A stretch of 64,000 nt of DNA from an uncultured Bacilli bacterium (GTDB taxonomy: Bacteria; Bacillota_I; Bacilli_A; RF39; UBA660): positions 1 to 64,000 of the forward strand of contig CAKPKR010000001.1 in NCBI GenBank assembly GCA_934167465.1, read 5' to 3'. The translations under genes and the position numbers were made by a program. Each line of letters begins with the position of its first letter. Position 1 is the stretch's first letter. The notes under the pieces were generated by a model that made no database searches, was not told the origin of the DNA, and was given only the letters and a program-made list of their open reading frames with translations. This document shows positions 8,052 through 16,548 of this stretch, piece by piece.

Positions 8052-9248
8052 CTAATAAGCTGAAATTCTATCATCCCATCTATTATATAGTCCTGCTGGA
8101 AAATTAATAACTGTTCTAGGATTAATTGAATAAGTAACATTTAATTCTGTTGTCCAATCATAATAATCTACCCAGAATAAACCGGTTGCAATTGTAACGT
8201 GTAAATGAGCTCCTGTTGTACACAAATCATATCCACCAGCTGTTCCACCAGAATATCCTATAATTGTATTTCTGTCAACTGTTTGACCTTTACTTACATT
8301 AACGCTTGATAAATGGGCATATACTGATGTATAATTTCTTCCATTTATACTATGATGAACAACAACCATATTACCACCACAATTATATCTTACTACACCA
8401 GCTACCATACCATTACCAACAGCATAAACAGTAGTTCCAACTCCAACTCCAATATCAATTCCCTCATGCCAACTTCTACCTATCAAATCTCTTGGCCCCC
8501 ATTCACTTGTAATTAAACCCGTTTCAGTAGGTCTATAGAAAGCTGTCCCTTGAGGAAGTACTTTTCTACCACATGTAGCAATATTCTCGCTATCTTTGCA
8601 TCCTTTAGATTCATATAATTTAATAACTTCTTTTTGATATTCAATTGAGTCTTCAATGTCCATACCAATAGCATCAATATTAACTAATTCTTGACCTAAT
8701 AATGCCATTTTTGATTCTAATTGTTTTTGTTGTTCAGCCATTGAAGCTTGTTTTTGTTTCATTTGTTCTTGTTTTTCTTTTGATTCTTCAATTGATTTAT
8801 TGTATTTATCTATTAATGTTTCATTATATTTAGTTAGTTGTTCAGCTACAGCTGTTCGATAAATAAAATCTGTAAAGTCACGAGCACCAAATGTATATTC
8901 TAGATAAGCTGATTCACCATTTGATACTTGTAAAAAATTAATAACATCTTTCATTTCTTTTTCTTTAACTTTTATGTCTTGATTTAATTTTTCTATTTCT
9001 TTATCTAAGTTAGCCATATCAGTATATAAAGTATTTATTGTATTTTTAATAGTTGTGATATCATTATTTGCTTGATTAATTTCTTCTTGAGTTTCTGCTT
9101 TTTTATTTTCATTGGCTTTAAGCTCATTTTGTTTATCTTCTAATTCTTTTCTTAAATCTCCTAATGTTTGAGCATGGGCAACATCAGGAACAAAAAAAGT
9201 TGGAAGTAAAAATACTATAATCATAAATAAATTTACTACTTTTTTCAT
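8052..9248 (-). CDS. Murein hydrolase activator / M23 endopeptidase with coiled coil (EnvC-like)
   Basis: 398 aa. Signal peptide (1-26, ending AHA), long coiled coil (about 30-215) rich in K/E/Q, then a LytM/M23 domain. Zinc ligands are visible: HEGID (H261, D265) and AHLH (H348, H350). The architecture is that of EnvC/PcsB-type proteins that work with FtsEX in cell separation, cutting or activating cutting of peptide cross-links outside the membrane. With all ligands present it may itself be catalytic. Downstream of a YgjP-type gene by 8 bp, probably one operon. Confidence 0.92.
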   Translation of the reverse strand: MKKVVNLFMIIVFLLPTFFVPDVAHAQTLGDLRKELEDKQNELKANENKKAETQEEINQANNDITTIKNTINTLYTDMANLDKEIEKLNQDIKVKEKEMKDVINFLQVSNGESAYLEYTFGARDFTDFIYRTAVAEQLTKYNETLIDKYNKSIEESKEKQEQMKQKQASMAEQQKQLESKMALLGQELVNIDAIGMDIEDSIEYQKEVIKLYESKGCKDSENIATCGRKVLPQGTAFYRPTETGLITSEWGPRDLIGRSWHEGIDIGVGVGTTVYAVGNGMVAGVVRYNCGGNMVVVHHSINGRNYTSVYAHLSSVNVSKGQTVDRNTIIGYSGGTAGGYDLCTTGAHLHVTIATGLFWVDYYDWTTELNVTYSINPRTVINFPAGLYNRWDDRISAY

Positions 9249-9256
9249 AGTTCACC

Positions 9257-9886
9257 TCAATCTTTTAGTTCATTACGAATTTTCTTATAATTTGGACAAT
9301 ATTTTTCTACTTGATTCCAAAAACTACGAGAATGATTAAAATGTAAGAAATGCGATAATTCATGTATTATTACATAATCAATTTTAGAAATATCATATTT
9401 AATTAATTCTGAATTAAGGGTTACAGTATTTGTTTTTTTATTACATACACCCCATCTTGTTTTCATTTTTCTAATTCTCAAATTTGGATAAGGAATATTT
9501 TCAATAAACAAACTATAATTATAATCTAATCGTTCTTTAAATATTTTTTTTATTTGTTTTTTATACCATTTATTTAAAGTTTCTTCATTTTTAACATAAA
9601 TTTTATCATCATATAGTTCTACATTACTATCAAGATATATTATATCATATTTCTTTCCTAAATAATAGAACAATTCTTTTTTTTCATTTCTTTGTTTCAT
9701 ATTGTTTAGCATTTTAAATAAATAATCATAATTATTATCTAGTAATTTAATAACTTGTTTTTCTGTTGTAAAATAATTAGTTGTAACATATATATTTAAA
9801 TCTTCTTTTATTCTAATATAGGTATTTTTATTATTCTTTTTTTCAATATAAACATTACATAAATAGTCATTAATCTTATATTGCAT
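9257..9886 (-). CDS. YgjP-type metallopeptidase (M48-like, DUF45)
   Basis: 209 aa, about the usual length for the family. Contains RKMKTRWGVCN and the zinc motif VIIHELSHFLHFNHSRSFW (HExxH plus a downstream HSxxFW), both hallmarks of COG1451/YgjP. Physiological substrate in Firmicutes is not known. GGAGGAATT precedes the ATG. Co-oriented with the M23 gene. Confidence 0.88.
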   Translation of the reverse strand: MQYKINDYLCNVYIEKKNNKNTYIRIKEDLNIYVTTNYFTTEKQVIKLLDNNYDYLFKMLNNMKQRNEKKELFYYLGKKYDIIYLDSNVELYDDKIYVKNEETLNKWYKKQIKKIFKERLDYNYSLFIENIPYPNLRIRKMKTRWGVCNKKTNTVTLNSELIKYDISKIDYVIIHELSHFLHFNHSRSFWNQVEKYCPNYKKIRNELKD

Positions 9887-9900
9887 AATTCCTCCATTAT

Positions 9901-9927
9901 GGAAAAAAAGCTATGCAGCTTTTTTCT
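9901..9927 (-). terminator. Terminator overlapping the stop codon of the 9911 gene
   Basis: Minus strand AAAAAAGCTGCATAGCTTTTTTT forms a short hairpin that includes the final Ala-Ala codons and the TAG stop. Confidence 0.65.
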
Positions 9928-10639
9928 TTTCTTCATTTTTTGAATTTAATTTTTCCCTCAAATTAGGATACATTTTAGCAGCTACATTAAGAATATTTCT
10001 ATCAGCCAATTCTAATGACATTGCTACATCATCAGATACTTCAAAATGATCATTTTTAAGAACCGTTATTATTGTCATTTCTCTATCGGTTAATTGTTGA
10101 ATACTAGACGTCAATTCTTGTTTTTCTTCTTCTGTATAGGCAAAATCTTTTTTTTCATTATATTCTTCTATGTCATTATTTTTTAAATATTCTAATAAAG
10201 CATCATATCTTTCAGACATTAATTTTTTTTGCTTTAATGATTCAATTTTTAATTTATATTTTCTAACTAATTCATTCTGAACCAAAGAATTAAATTCATA
10301 AAAAGTTCTTTTTACATCTAATAATCTATTACCTTTTCTAGTTAATAAATGTTCAGATAATTTTTTTAATCTTTTATCATAAGAATCTATCATTTGTAAT
10401 TCATTTTCATAATCTATTCTTTTCAAATTATATTGTTCGAATAAAAACATATATTGTAAATTATATTTTTCATGTTTTCTTATTTCATCAGTATAGCTAT
10501 TTTTTGTCATTGCAAAATTATTCTTAAGATTATTTAATTGTTGTTCAGTTAAATATCTTTTTTTGTCATTATTACGTATCATTTTAAATACTGCAGCTTG
10601 TAATGATACTACTTTATTACATCGTTCAACAATATCCAT
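9911..10639 (-). CDS. Uncharacterised coiled-coil protein
   Basis: 242 aa from the ATG at 10639, which has a CGGAGG ribosome binding site; a longer frame from 10681 lacks one. The protein is almost entirely helical and charged (many K/E/L heptads between about 20 and 160), without signal peptide or membrane segment, ending in a lysine-rich tail. No family recognised. Possibly cytoplasmic. It sits alone between terminators. Confidence 0.75.
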   Translation of the reverse strand: MDIVERCNKVVSLQAAVFKMIRNNDKKRYLTEQQLNNLKNNFAMTKNSYTDEIRKHEKYNLQYMFLFEQYNLKRIDYENELQMIDSYDKRLKKLSEHLLTRKGNRLLDVKRTFYEFNSLVQNELVRKYKLKIESLKQKKLMSERYDALLEYLKNNDIEEYNEKKDFAYTEEEKQELTSSIQQLTDREMTIITVLKNDHFEVSDDVAMSLELADRNILNVAAKMYPNLREKLNSKNEEKKKAA

Positions 10640-10679
10640 AAGAATAACCTCCGTACTATACAAAATTATAGCACAAAAC

Positions 10680-10703
10680 AAAAAAGATTACAATGTAATC
10701 TCT
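10680..10703 (-). terminator. Terminator of the YfcC-like transporter gene
   Basis: Minus-strand AGATTACA/TGTAATCT hairpin followed by six T, at the end of the transporter gene. Confidence 0.8.
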
Positions 10704-12097
10704 TAAATTAATGACATAATTGCTACTACAATTGCAATAGCAACTAAAACAGTAAATAAAAATTTATATGTGTTTTTAAACCAGTCTTTATAATCAATAT
10801 CAAAGTATTTTAATCCAACTACTAGTAATACACTTGTTGGTGCTATAAATTGTACTAATCCATGAATTGATTGAACAATTATCCCCATTACTGAAGCACT
10901 GCTTGAATAAATACTTGTTATCGGATCATAAATTGCACTCAATAAATATGGTAAATCATTATACAATAAACTTCCTATAAATGAAATTAAGCCAAATGTA
11001 ATTACATTAAATCCATTAGCTAATCCAAATAAATAATTAGCAATTGTAGGGAAAATTGTATAACCTGTAGTTGTTGCATTCATTACTAAGAATAGTGTGT
11101 TAGCAAATACTGCGAAAAATGCAACTGGTATTAATTGTTTTACTCCACTTATAAATGCTTCATATATTTCTCTTAAAGTTAATTTATATATTTTTCCAAT
11201 TAGGAATGTTGTAATTATTAAGATAAATGCTAATTCATAACTAGTCCATTTACCTATCTCGTAGATTGAACCAATTATAAGACTAAATACTGGATATCCA
11301 CTTATTTTAACACTAGTAATTTTTGTATATAAATCATTAAAGAATGTTATTTTAAATAACTCTTCCCAATTAGTCATACCAACTATTAAAACAATCATCA
11401 TTATAATAAGTGTTACAACCAAACCTGTTGATTTTTTATATTCTTTTGAACTTATTTTTTCATATAAAATAGGTTCTTCTTTTGTTTTTGATTTTGATGT
11501 TTTAATTATCTTAATTAATAATAAAAATACCACTAGTACCAATAATATAACCCTATATATAATTGAATCATTAATATCGTTTGTAAAATATGTAATATAA
11601 CCTGCTACATCAAAACCATAGGTTGATACTAAATTACCAATTAAAATAGAACCGATTGTTGAAAGCATAGCTGTAAATTTACTATACCCCATCATTATTA
11701 ATATTGTAGAAAATAATGGTACCAAAATTAATAGTGGTAAATCTAAAGCAGTTAAACTAGATAAAATTACAAATAACAATGTTGTAATTATTAAGAAAGT
11801 TTTTTCCTTGTTTTTGAATTTTTTTAAGACCTTTTCTACTAAATTTTGATAAGCTCCAGTTTTATTTAAAACGCCATACAATCCACCAATTAATAATATT
11901 ACTAATGCTGTTAAAACAAATACTGAACTAGTAAGAGTTATTATAGGATATCTTACAATATCAAATAATCCTATTGGTGTTATAGTTCCTTTTACATAAG
12001 AGCCACTAGAATAATATCCAGTTGGAATAACCCAAGTAAGTACTACATAAACTAAAAACACAATTGTTAATGCTTTGAATAAACTTTTCTTTTTCAT
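10703..12097 (-). CDS. YfcC-like membrane transporter (ion transporter superfamily)
   Basis: 464 aa, about 11-12 hydrophobic segments. The start LTIVFLVYVVLTWVIPTGYY and the SSLTALDLPLLILVPL and PTSVLLVVGLKY stretches resemble the YfcC/DcuC/arginine-antiporter group, where a similar LTWIIPxG segment is typical. The substrate (amino acid or dicarboxylate) cannot be assigned. The ATG at 12097 with GGAGGTATA is chosen over a start five codons upstream. Confidence 0.75.
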   Translation of the reverse strand: MKKKSLFKALTIVFLVYVVLTWVIPTGYYSSGSYVKGTITPIGLFDIVRYPIITLTSSVFVLTALVILLIGGLYGVLNKTGAYQNLVEKVLKKFKNKEKTFLIITTLLFVILSSLTALDLPLLILVPLFSTILIMMGYSKFTAMLSTIGSILIGNLVSTYGFDVAGYITYFTNDINDSIIYRVILLVLVVFLLLIKIIKTSKSKTKEEPILYEKISSKEYKKSTGLVVTLIIMMIVLIVGMTNWEELFKITFFNDLYTKITSVKISGYPVFSLIIGSIYEIGKWTSYELAFILIITTFLIGKIYKLTLREIYEAFISGVKQLIPVAFFAVFANTLFLVMNATTTGYTIFPTIANYLFGLANGFNVITFGLISFIGSLLYNDLPYLLSAIYDPITSIYSSSASVMGIIVQSIHGLVQFIAPTSVLLVVGLKYFDIDYKDWFKNTYKFLFTVLVAIAIVVAIMSLI

Positions 12098-12183
12098 ATT
12101 ATACCTCCACAATAATTATAGCAAATTCCTAACAATATAGAAAGAAAAATTAATTTTTTTCACCTTTTTTTCACTTTTTTTAG

Positions 12184-12189
12184 TATAAT
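12184..12189 (+). promoter_or_regulatory. -10 element of the radical SAM gene
   Basis: TATAAT 17 bp before the ATG on the plus strand, after a T-rich stretch without a clear -35. The 5' untranslated region would be very short. Confidence 0.45.
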
Positions 12190-12205
12190 ATTACTTGGTG
12201 GTTTT

Positions 12206-13135
12206 ATGAAGTTTAAATATTCTTTAGATAATAAAAGATATCATACTTTAAATTATTATTATCAAAATAAGTTTAATTCTAAAGTTTTTAAGATAAGTCT
12301 TAATGCAGGTTTTACTTGTCCCAATATAGATGGAACTAAAGGAATCGGTGGCTGTATTTATTGTTCTAATACTGGAAGTGGTGAATATGGTGGTAATGTT
12401 AATGATAATTTAGTAACACAGTTCAATAATATTAAAAAAATATTACATAAGAAATGGCCTAATGGAAAATATATTGGATATTTTCAAGCCCATACTAATA
12501 CTTATGCTGATATTAATATTTTAAAAGAAAAATATGAAACTATTTTAAATTTGGATAATGTTATTGGTTTGTCGATTGCTACCAGACCAGATGCAATTAG
12601 TGAAGAATGTTATAAATATTTAGATGAATTAAATAAAAAAACATTTTTAACTGTTGAACTAGGTTTACAAACAATTCATGAAAATACCTCGAAATTAATT
12701 AATAGATGTCATTCATTAGATTGTTTTGAAAAATGTGTTCAAAGATTAAGAAATTTAAATATAAATGTAGTAGTTCATATTATCAATGGCCTACCTTATG
12801 AAACAAAGGATATGATGATAGAAACTATCAAATATTTAAATAAATTGGATATTCAAGGAATTAAAATTCATATGTTATCGGTTTTAAAAAATACAAAATT
12901 AGAAAAATTGTATAAAGAAAACAATTTCAAAATTTTAACTAAAGAAGAATATATCGATATTGTTTGTGATCAATTGGAATATTTAAGACCAGAAATTGTA
13001 ATTAATAGAATTACTGCTGATCCAAAAATTGATGATTTAATTGAACCAAACTGGTTAATTAAAAAATTCTGTATTTTAAATGATATTGATAAGGAATTAG
13101 TAAGAAGAGATAGTTATCAAGGTTGTAAACTTTAA
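12206..13135 (+). CDS. Radical SAM protein, YhcC/TIGR01212 family
   Basis: 309 aa. The cysteine pattern TCPNIDGTKGIGGCIYC (C-x14-C-x2-C) is diagnostic of this family, which binds a 4Fe-4S cluster and S-adenosylmethionine. Other family blocks: YFQAHTNTYA, GLSIATRPD, TVELGLQT and HIINGLPYET. Cellular reaction not established. One of few plus-strand genes, divergent from the transporter and convergent with the DUF1016 array. Confidence 0.93.
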   Translation: MKFKYSLDNKRYHTLNYYYQNKFNSKVFKISLNAGFTCPNIDGTKGIGGCIYCSNTGSGEYGGNVNDNLVTQFNNIKKILHKKWPNGKYIGYFQAHTNTYADINILKEKYETILNLDNVIGLSIATRPDAISEECYKYLDELNKKTFLTVELGLQTIHENTSKLINRCHSLDCFEKCVQRLRNLNINVVVHIINGLPYETKDMMIETIKYLNKLDIQGIKIHMLSVLKNTKLEKLYKENNFKILTKEEYIDIVCDQLEYLRPEIVINRITADPKIDDLIEPNWLIKKFCILNDIDKELVRRDSYQGCKL

Positions 13136-13144
13136 TAACTTTTT

Positions 13145-14026
13145 TTATATTTCTTGCAATTCATAAGTAGTATTAAAAATTCTCTCATCGCTACAATATG
13201 ACATTATATATTTATCTTCTTCTTTAGTAATTATTATCCCTATTGTTTTATCTTGATTTATACTTTTAATATTTTTATCAATATAATTCATATAGGTTTC
13301 TATTTGTCCTATATGTTCTTTTTTTAGTTTCGTTATTTTTAGTTCTACTACAACATAACATTTATATTTTATATTATATAAAAGCAAATCTATATAATTA
13401 TAACTATTTCCTATTTTTATTTTATATTCATTTTCTATGAATGCAAAACCATCACCTAACTCTTTCAAAAAATTATTCATATTTTCTAAGATTAATTGTT
13501 GTAACATCTTTTCTTTTATTATTTCTTTATTTGTATTTAATATTATAGGATTTTTTACTAAATCTTGAACTTCTAATTTATTATCATTTTTTAGTTTCTC
13601 TTTTGTTTTTTCATCTAATCTTTCATATTCATTTGATTTTATTTTTTCTTGTAGTTCTCTTTTACTTAAATTTTTTAGTTTTACTTGATTAATATAATAA
13701 TTAATTTCACTATCATCTTTTAAAACAAAAAGTAACCTATAATGTGATATCGTTAATTGTGCATCCAATGGGTGCACTTTTGAAAACAAATATAATTTTT
13801 TCATTTCAAACAAATATCTAGTACTATATTTTTCTCCCACCTCACAAGTTAATTTTTCAGAATATTTTTTTATTATTCCTTCACCATAATGTTTTCCCGC
13901 TTCACTTAACATTTTTCCGACATTGTAATATGTTTGTAAATCACTTCTATTTTTACTATAATCTTTTACTTTTTTATAAACTTCATTATTGATTAATTCT
14001 TGTTTAATACTTTCATAATAATTCAT
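13145..14026 (-). CDS. DUF1016/YhcG-family PDDEXK nuclease, tandem copy A
   Basis: 293 aa. N-terminal DUF1016_N DNA-binding-type domain (1-150, with RSDLQTYYNVGKMLSEAGKH) and C-terminal PD-(D/E)XK domain; visible catalytic candidates are the D of YIDLLLYN and E-x-K of VVVELKITK. Starts at 14026: GCAGGAGG, formed by the last codons of copy B, precedes the ATG, so translation is coupled. N- and C-termini are nearly identical to copies B and C, while residues about 60-140 differ. A palindrome at 13759-13777 lies in the variable part. Function of family uncertain; a role in defence or mobile-DNA metabolism is an inference. Confidence 0.88.
   Translation of the reverse strand: MNYYESIKQELINNEVYKKVKDYSKNRSDLQTYYNVGKMLSEAGKHYGEGIIKKYSEKLTCEVGEKYSTRYLFEMKKLYLFSKVHPLDAQLTISHYRLLFVLKDDSEINYYINQVKLKNLSKRELQEKIKSNEYERLDEKTKEKLKNDNKLEVQDLVKNPIILNTNKEIIKEKMLQQLILENMNNFLKELGDGFAFIENEYKIKIGNSYNYIDLLLYNIKYKCYVVVELKITKLKKEHIGQIETYMNYIDKNIKSINQDKTIGIIITKEEDKYIMSYCSDERIFNTTYELQEI
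13759..13777. repeat. Intragenic palindrome of DUF1016 copy A
   Basis: 8-bp arms (plus strand GTGCATCC and GGGTGCAC) with centre AAT; one pair is T-G. Located in frame in the variable region, encoding VHPLDA. Confidence 0.75.
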
Positions 14027-14027
14027 T

Positions 14028-14903
14028 TTAAACCTCCTGCAATTCATAAGTCGTATTAAAGATTCTTTCATCACTACAATATGACATTATATATTTATCT
14101 TCTTCTTTTGTAATTATTATTCCTATTGTTTTATCTTGATTTATATTTTTAATATTTTTATCAACATAATTCATATATGCTTCTATTTGACCTATATGTT
14201 CTTTTTTTAGTTTTGTTATTTTTAGTTCAACTACTACAAAGCAATTGTAAATATAATTAAATAATAATAAATCTATATAATTATAAGTGTTTCCTATTTT
14301 TATTTTGTATTCACTTTTTATAAATGAAAAACCATTACCTAATTGTTTATTTTCTAATATTAATTGTTGTAACATCTTTTCTTTTATTATTTCTTTATTT
14401 GTATTTAATATTATAGGATTTTTTACTAAATCTTGAACTTCTAATTTATTATCATTTTTTAGTTTTTCTTTTGTTTTTTCATCTAATCTTTCATATTCAT
14501 TTGATTTTATTTTTTCTTGTAGTTCTCTCACCGATAAATTGTTTTCCTGACATTGTTTTATATAATATTTAATTTTATCAAAGTTTTTTATTGAAAACAT
14601 TGTTCTATAATGGCTCCAACTTAATTGTGTCCACAATGTGGACACTTTTTCATCCTTAAATATTTCATAAAATTGTTTCATTCTATACAATGTCCTTTTA
14701 TTATATTTTTTATTTAATTCTTTAACTAATTTATTAGAATATTCTTCAACAATTCTCTCCCCATAATGTTTTCCTGCTTCACTTAACATTTTTCCGATAT
14801 TGTAATATGTTTGTAAATCGCTTCTATTTTTACTGTAATCTTTTACTTTTTTGTATATCTCATTATTGATTAATTCTTGTTTAATACTTTCATAATAATT
14901 CAT
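14028..14903 (-). CDS. DUF1016/YhcG-family PDDEXK nuclease, tandem copy B
   Basis: 291 aa from the ATG at 14903 (ACAGGAGGCTTAAA ribosome binding site inside the end of copy C). Same two domains as copy A. The C-terminal 140 residues nearly match copy C, including the loss of about seven residues after QLILEN relative to copy A. The centre (about 60-130) is different and contains KVSTLWTQLSWSHY. Palindrome at 14627-14645. The pattern suggests gene conversion between copies with diversification of the recognition part. Confidence 0.88.
   Translation of the reverse strand: MNYYESIKQELINNEIYKKVKDYSKNRSDLQTYYNIGKMLSEAGKHYGERIVEEYSNKLVKELNKKYNKRTLYRMKQFYEIFKDEKVSTLWTQLSWSHYRTMFSIKNFDKIKYYIKQCQENNLSVRELQEKIKSNEYERLDEKTKEKLKNDNKLEVQDLVKNPIILNTNKEIIKEKMLQQLILENKQLGNGFSFIKSEYKIKIGNTYNYIDLLLFNYIYNCFVVVELKITKLKKEHIGQIEAYMNYVDKNIKNINQDKTIGIIITKEEDKYIMSYCSDERIFNTTYELQEV
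14627..14645. repeat. Intragenic palindrome of DUF1016 copy B
   Basis: Perfect 8-bp arms (GTGTCCAC / GTGGACAC) with 3-nt centre AAT on the plus strand. Confidence 0.85.
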
Positions 14904-14904
14904 T

Positions 14905-15786
14905 TTAAGCCTCCTGTAATTCATAAGTAGTATTAAAAATTCTCTCATCACTACAATATGACATTATGTATTTATTATCTTCTTTAGTAATTATTATCCC
15001 TATTGTTTTATCTTGATTTATACTTTTAATATTTTTATCAATATAATTCATATAGGTTTCTATTTGTCCTATATGTTCTTTTTTTAGTTTTGTTATTTTT
15101 AGTTCAACTACTACAAAGCAATTGTAAATATAATTAAATAATAATAAATCTATATAATTATAAGTGTTTCCTATTTTTATTTTGTATTCACTTTTTATAA
15201 ATGAAAAACCATTACCTAATTGTTTATTTTCTAATATTAATTGTTGTAACATCTTTTCTTTTATTATTTCTTTATTTGTATTTAATATTATAGGATTTTT
15301 TACTAAATCTTGAACTTCTAATTTATTATCATTTTTTAGTTTTTCTTTTGTTTTTTCATCTAATCTTTCATATTCATTTGATTTTATTCTCTCTCTTAAC
15401 TCCCTTACAGATAAATTTTGTTCTTCTGATATCATAATGTAGTAATTTAAAATATCCTTACTATCTTTTAAGCATAATAATTCGACATAATGACTCCAGT
15501 TCAATTTTCCAGACATTGTCTGGAAAATTTGATTATTGTATATAAGATAATAAAAATTAAGCATATTATATAACGAACTTTTTGTATATTTCTTATTCAC
15601 CTCTTCAATTAATTTTTCAGAATATTTTTTTATAATTCCTTCACCATAATGTTTACCTGCTTCACTTAACATTTTTCCGACATTGTAATATGTTTGTAAA
15701 TCACTTCTATTTTTACTGTAATCTTTTACTTTTTTATAAACTTCATTTTTTATTAATTCTTCTTTTATTTCCGTATAATAATCCAT
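14905..15786 (-). CDS. DUF1016/YhcG-family PDDEXK nuclease, tandem copy C
   Basis: 293 aa, first gene of the three-gene run. AAGGAGGAATT precedes the ATG. N-terminal domain (RSDLQTYYNVGKM) and C-terminal nuclease domain (YIDLLLFN, VVVELKITK) as in the other copies; central part unique (FQTMSGKLNWSHYVELL). The upstream 45 bp with TTGACA and an inverted repeat are shared with the separate fourth copy at 57.9 kb. Palindrome at 15503-15529. Confidence 0.88.
   Translation of the reverse strand: MDYYTEIKEELIKNEVYKKVKDYSKNRSDLQTYYNVGKMLSEAGKHYGEGIIKKYSEKLIEEVNKKYTKSSLYNMLNFYYLIYNNQIFQTMSGKLNWSHYVELLCLKDSKDILNYYIMISEEQNLSVRELRERIKSNEYERLDEKTKEKLKNDNKLEVQDLVKNPIILNTNKEIIKEKMLQQLILENKQLGNGFSFIKSEYKIKIGNTYNYIDLLLFNYIYNCFVVVELKITKLKKEHIGQIETYMNYIDKNIKSINQDKTIGIIITKEDNKYIMSYCSDERIFNTTYELQEA
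15503..15529. repeat. Intragenic palindrome of DUF1016 copy C
   Basis: Perfect 12-bp arms (AATTTTCCAGAC on the plus strand and its reverse complement) with 3-nt centre ATT: the longest of the series. Confidence 0.9.
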
Positions 15787-15798
15787 AATTCCTCCTTA

Positions 15799-15841
15799 AA
15801 TGCAATATACATTAACACTTAAAAAGTAAAAATTTTGTCAA
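15799..15841 (-). promoter_or_regulatory. Promoter/operator-like region of the DUF1016 array
   Basis: Minus strand: TTGACA at 15836-15841 followed by a block that is nearly identical at 57922-57965. It contains an inverted repeat AATGCA-ATA-TACATT (15799-15813, plus strand), just before the ribosome binding site. The -10 is not clear. The repeat could be an operator. Confidence 0.5.
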
Positions 15842-15862
15842 AAAAAATCTATACTTTCGTAT
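15841..15862 (-). terminator. Terminator of the cysteine-cluster gene
   Basis: Minus-strand TATAC-GAAA-GTATA hairpin followed by eight T, overlapping the stop codon of the gene at 15849. Confidence 0.7.
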
Positions 15863-16478
15863 AAACTTTATTTTCAATCCTATTAACAGCATTTTCAAGT
15901 TCATCAGGATAACAATTTGCTAAAGGAACTATCAATCCCCTAATATCCATAACCTCTCTTATATCTATTCCCTCAAAATTATTAGATAACACTTCATAAA
16001 ATAAATTCTCAACATCTTGTTTTACTTTTTCATCTAAAGTTAAACCTGTCATTCTTTTAACAATTTTTGATAATACTCTTTGATAACTATCCCATTCCTT
16101 AATAATATTAGGATTTTCTAAAGGATAACATTTTTTATCTGGAACTGGTACTAAATTTTTCCCCATCGATGGTCTTTCATCATAACTATACTTACAACCT
16201 GTATCAGTTAACATAGAACAAGTTGTTTTCATTGAAATCAAATCAATTATTTCCCTATTATTGTTTCTAGCTCTAAGATATAAAATTGGATTAGCATACA
16301 TTTTTCCATTAGGTAATTTTTTAAAAATTATTGTAGCTACTACTGATATATTTCCTTCTTCTAATTTTTTCAATAATCCATTAAAAGACAAATCTAAAAA
16401 ATCTTTTGGCAAATAATCACATCCTGATTTTTTGCAACAAGCTCCACCACATTTTTTACATATCTCTAAATTTTCCAT
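15849..16478 (-). CDS. Cysteine-cluster protein (YkgJ-like, CxxCxGxCC)
   Basis: 209 aa. Starts MENLEICKKCGGACCKKSGC, a CxxCxGxCC cluster near the N-terminus plus later cysteines (TTCSMLTDTGCKYSYDERP, KKCYPL). This pattern is that of the YkgJ-type Fe/Zn-chelating family. Biochemical role unknown. It has its own terminator and precedes the DUF1016 array without a shared operon. Confidence 0.75.
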   Translation of the reverse strand: MENLEICKKCGGACCKKSGCDYLPKDFLDLSFNGLLKKLEEGNISVVATIIFKKLPNGKMYANPILYLRARNNNREIIDLISMKTTCSMLTDTGCKYSYDERPSMGKNLVPVPDKKCYPLENPNIIKEWDSYQRVLSKIVKRMTGLTLDEKVKQDVENLFYEVLSNNFEGIDIREVMDIRGLIVPLANCYPDELENAVNRIENKVYTKV

Positions 16479-16511
16479 TTTAACATCCCCTTAACGATTA
16501 AATATTATATC

Positions 16512-16548
16512 AAAAAAAGTTTAAATTTCCAATAAACTTAAACTTACT
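16512..16548 (-). terminator. Terminator of tex
   Basis: Minus-strand AAGTTTAA/TTTAAACTT hairpin followed by seven T, overlapping the last tex codons. Confidence 0.6.
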
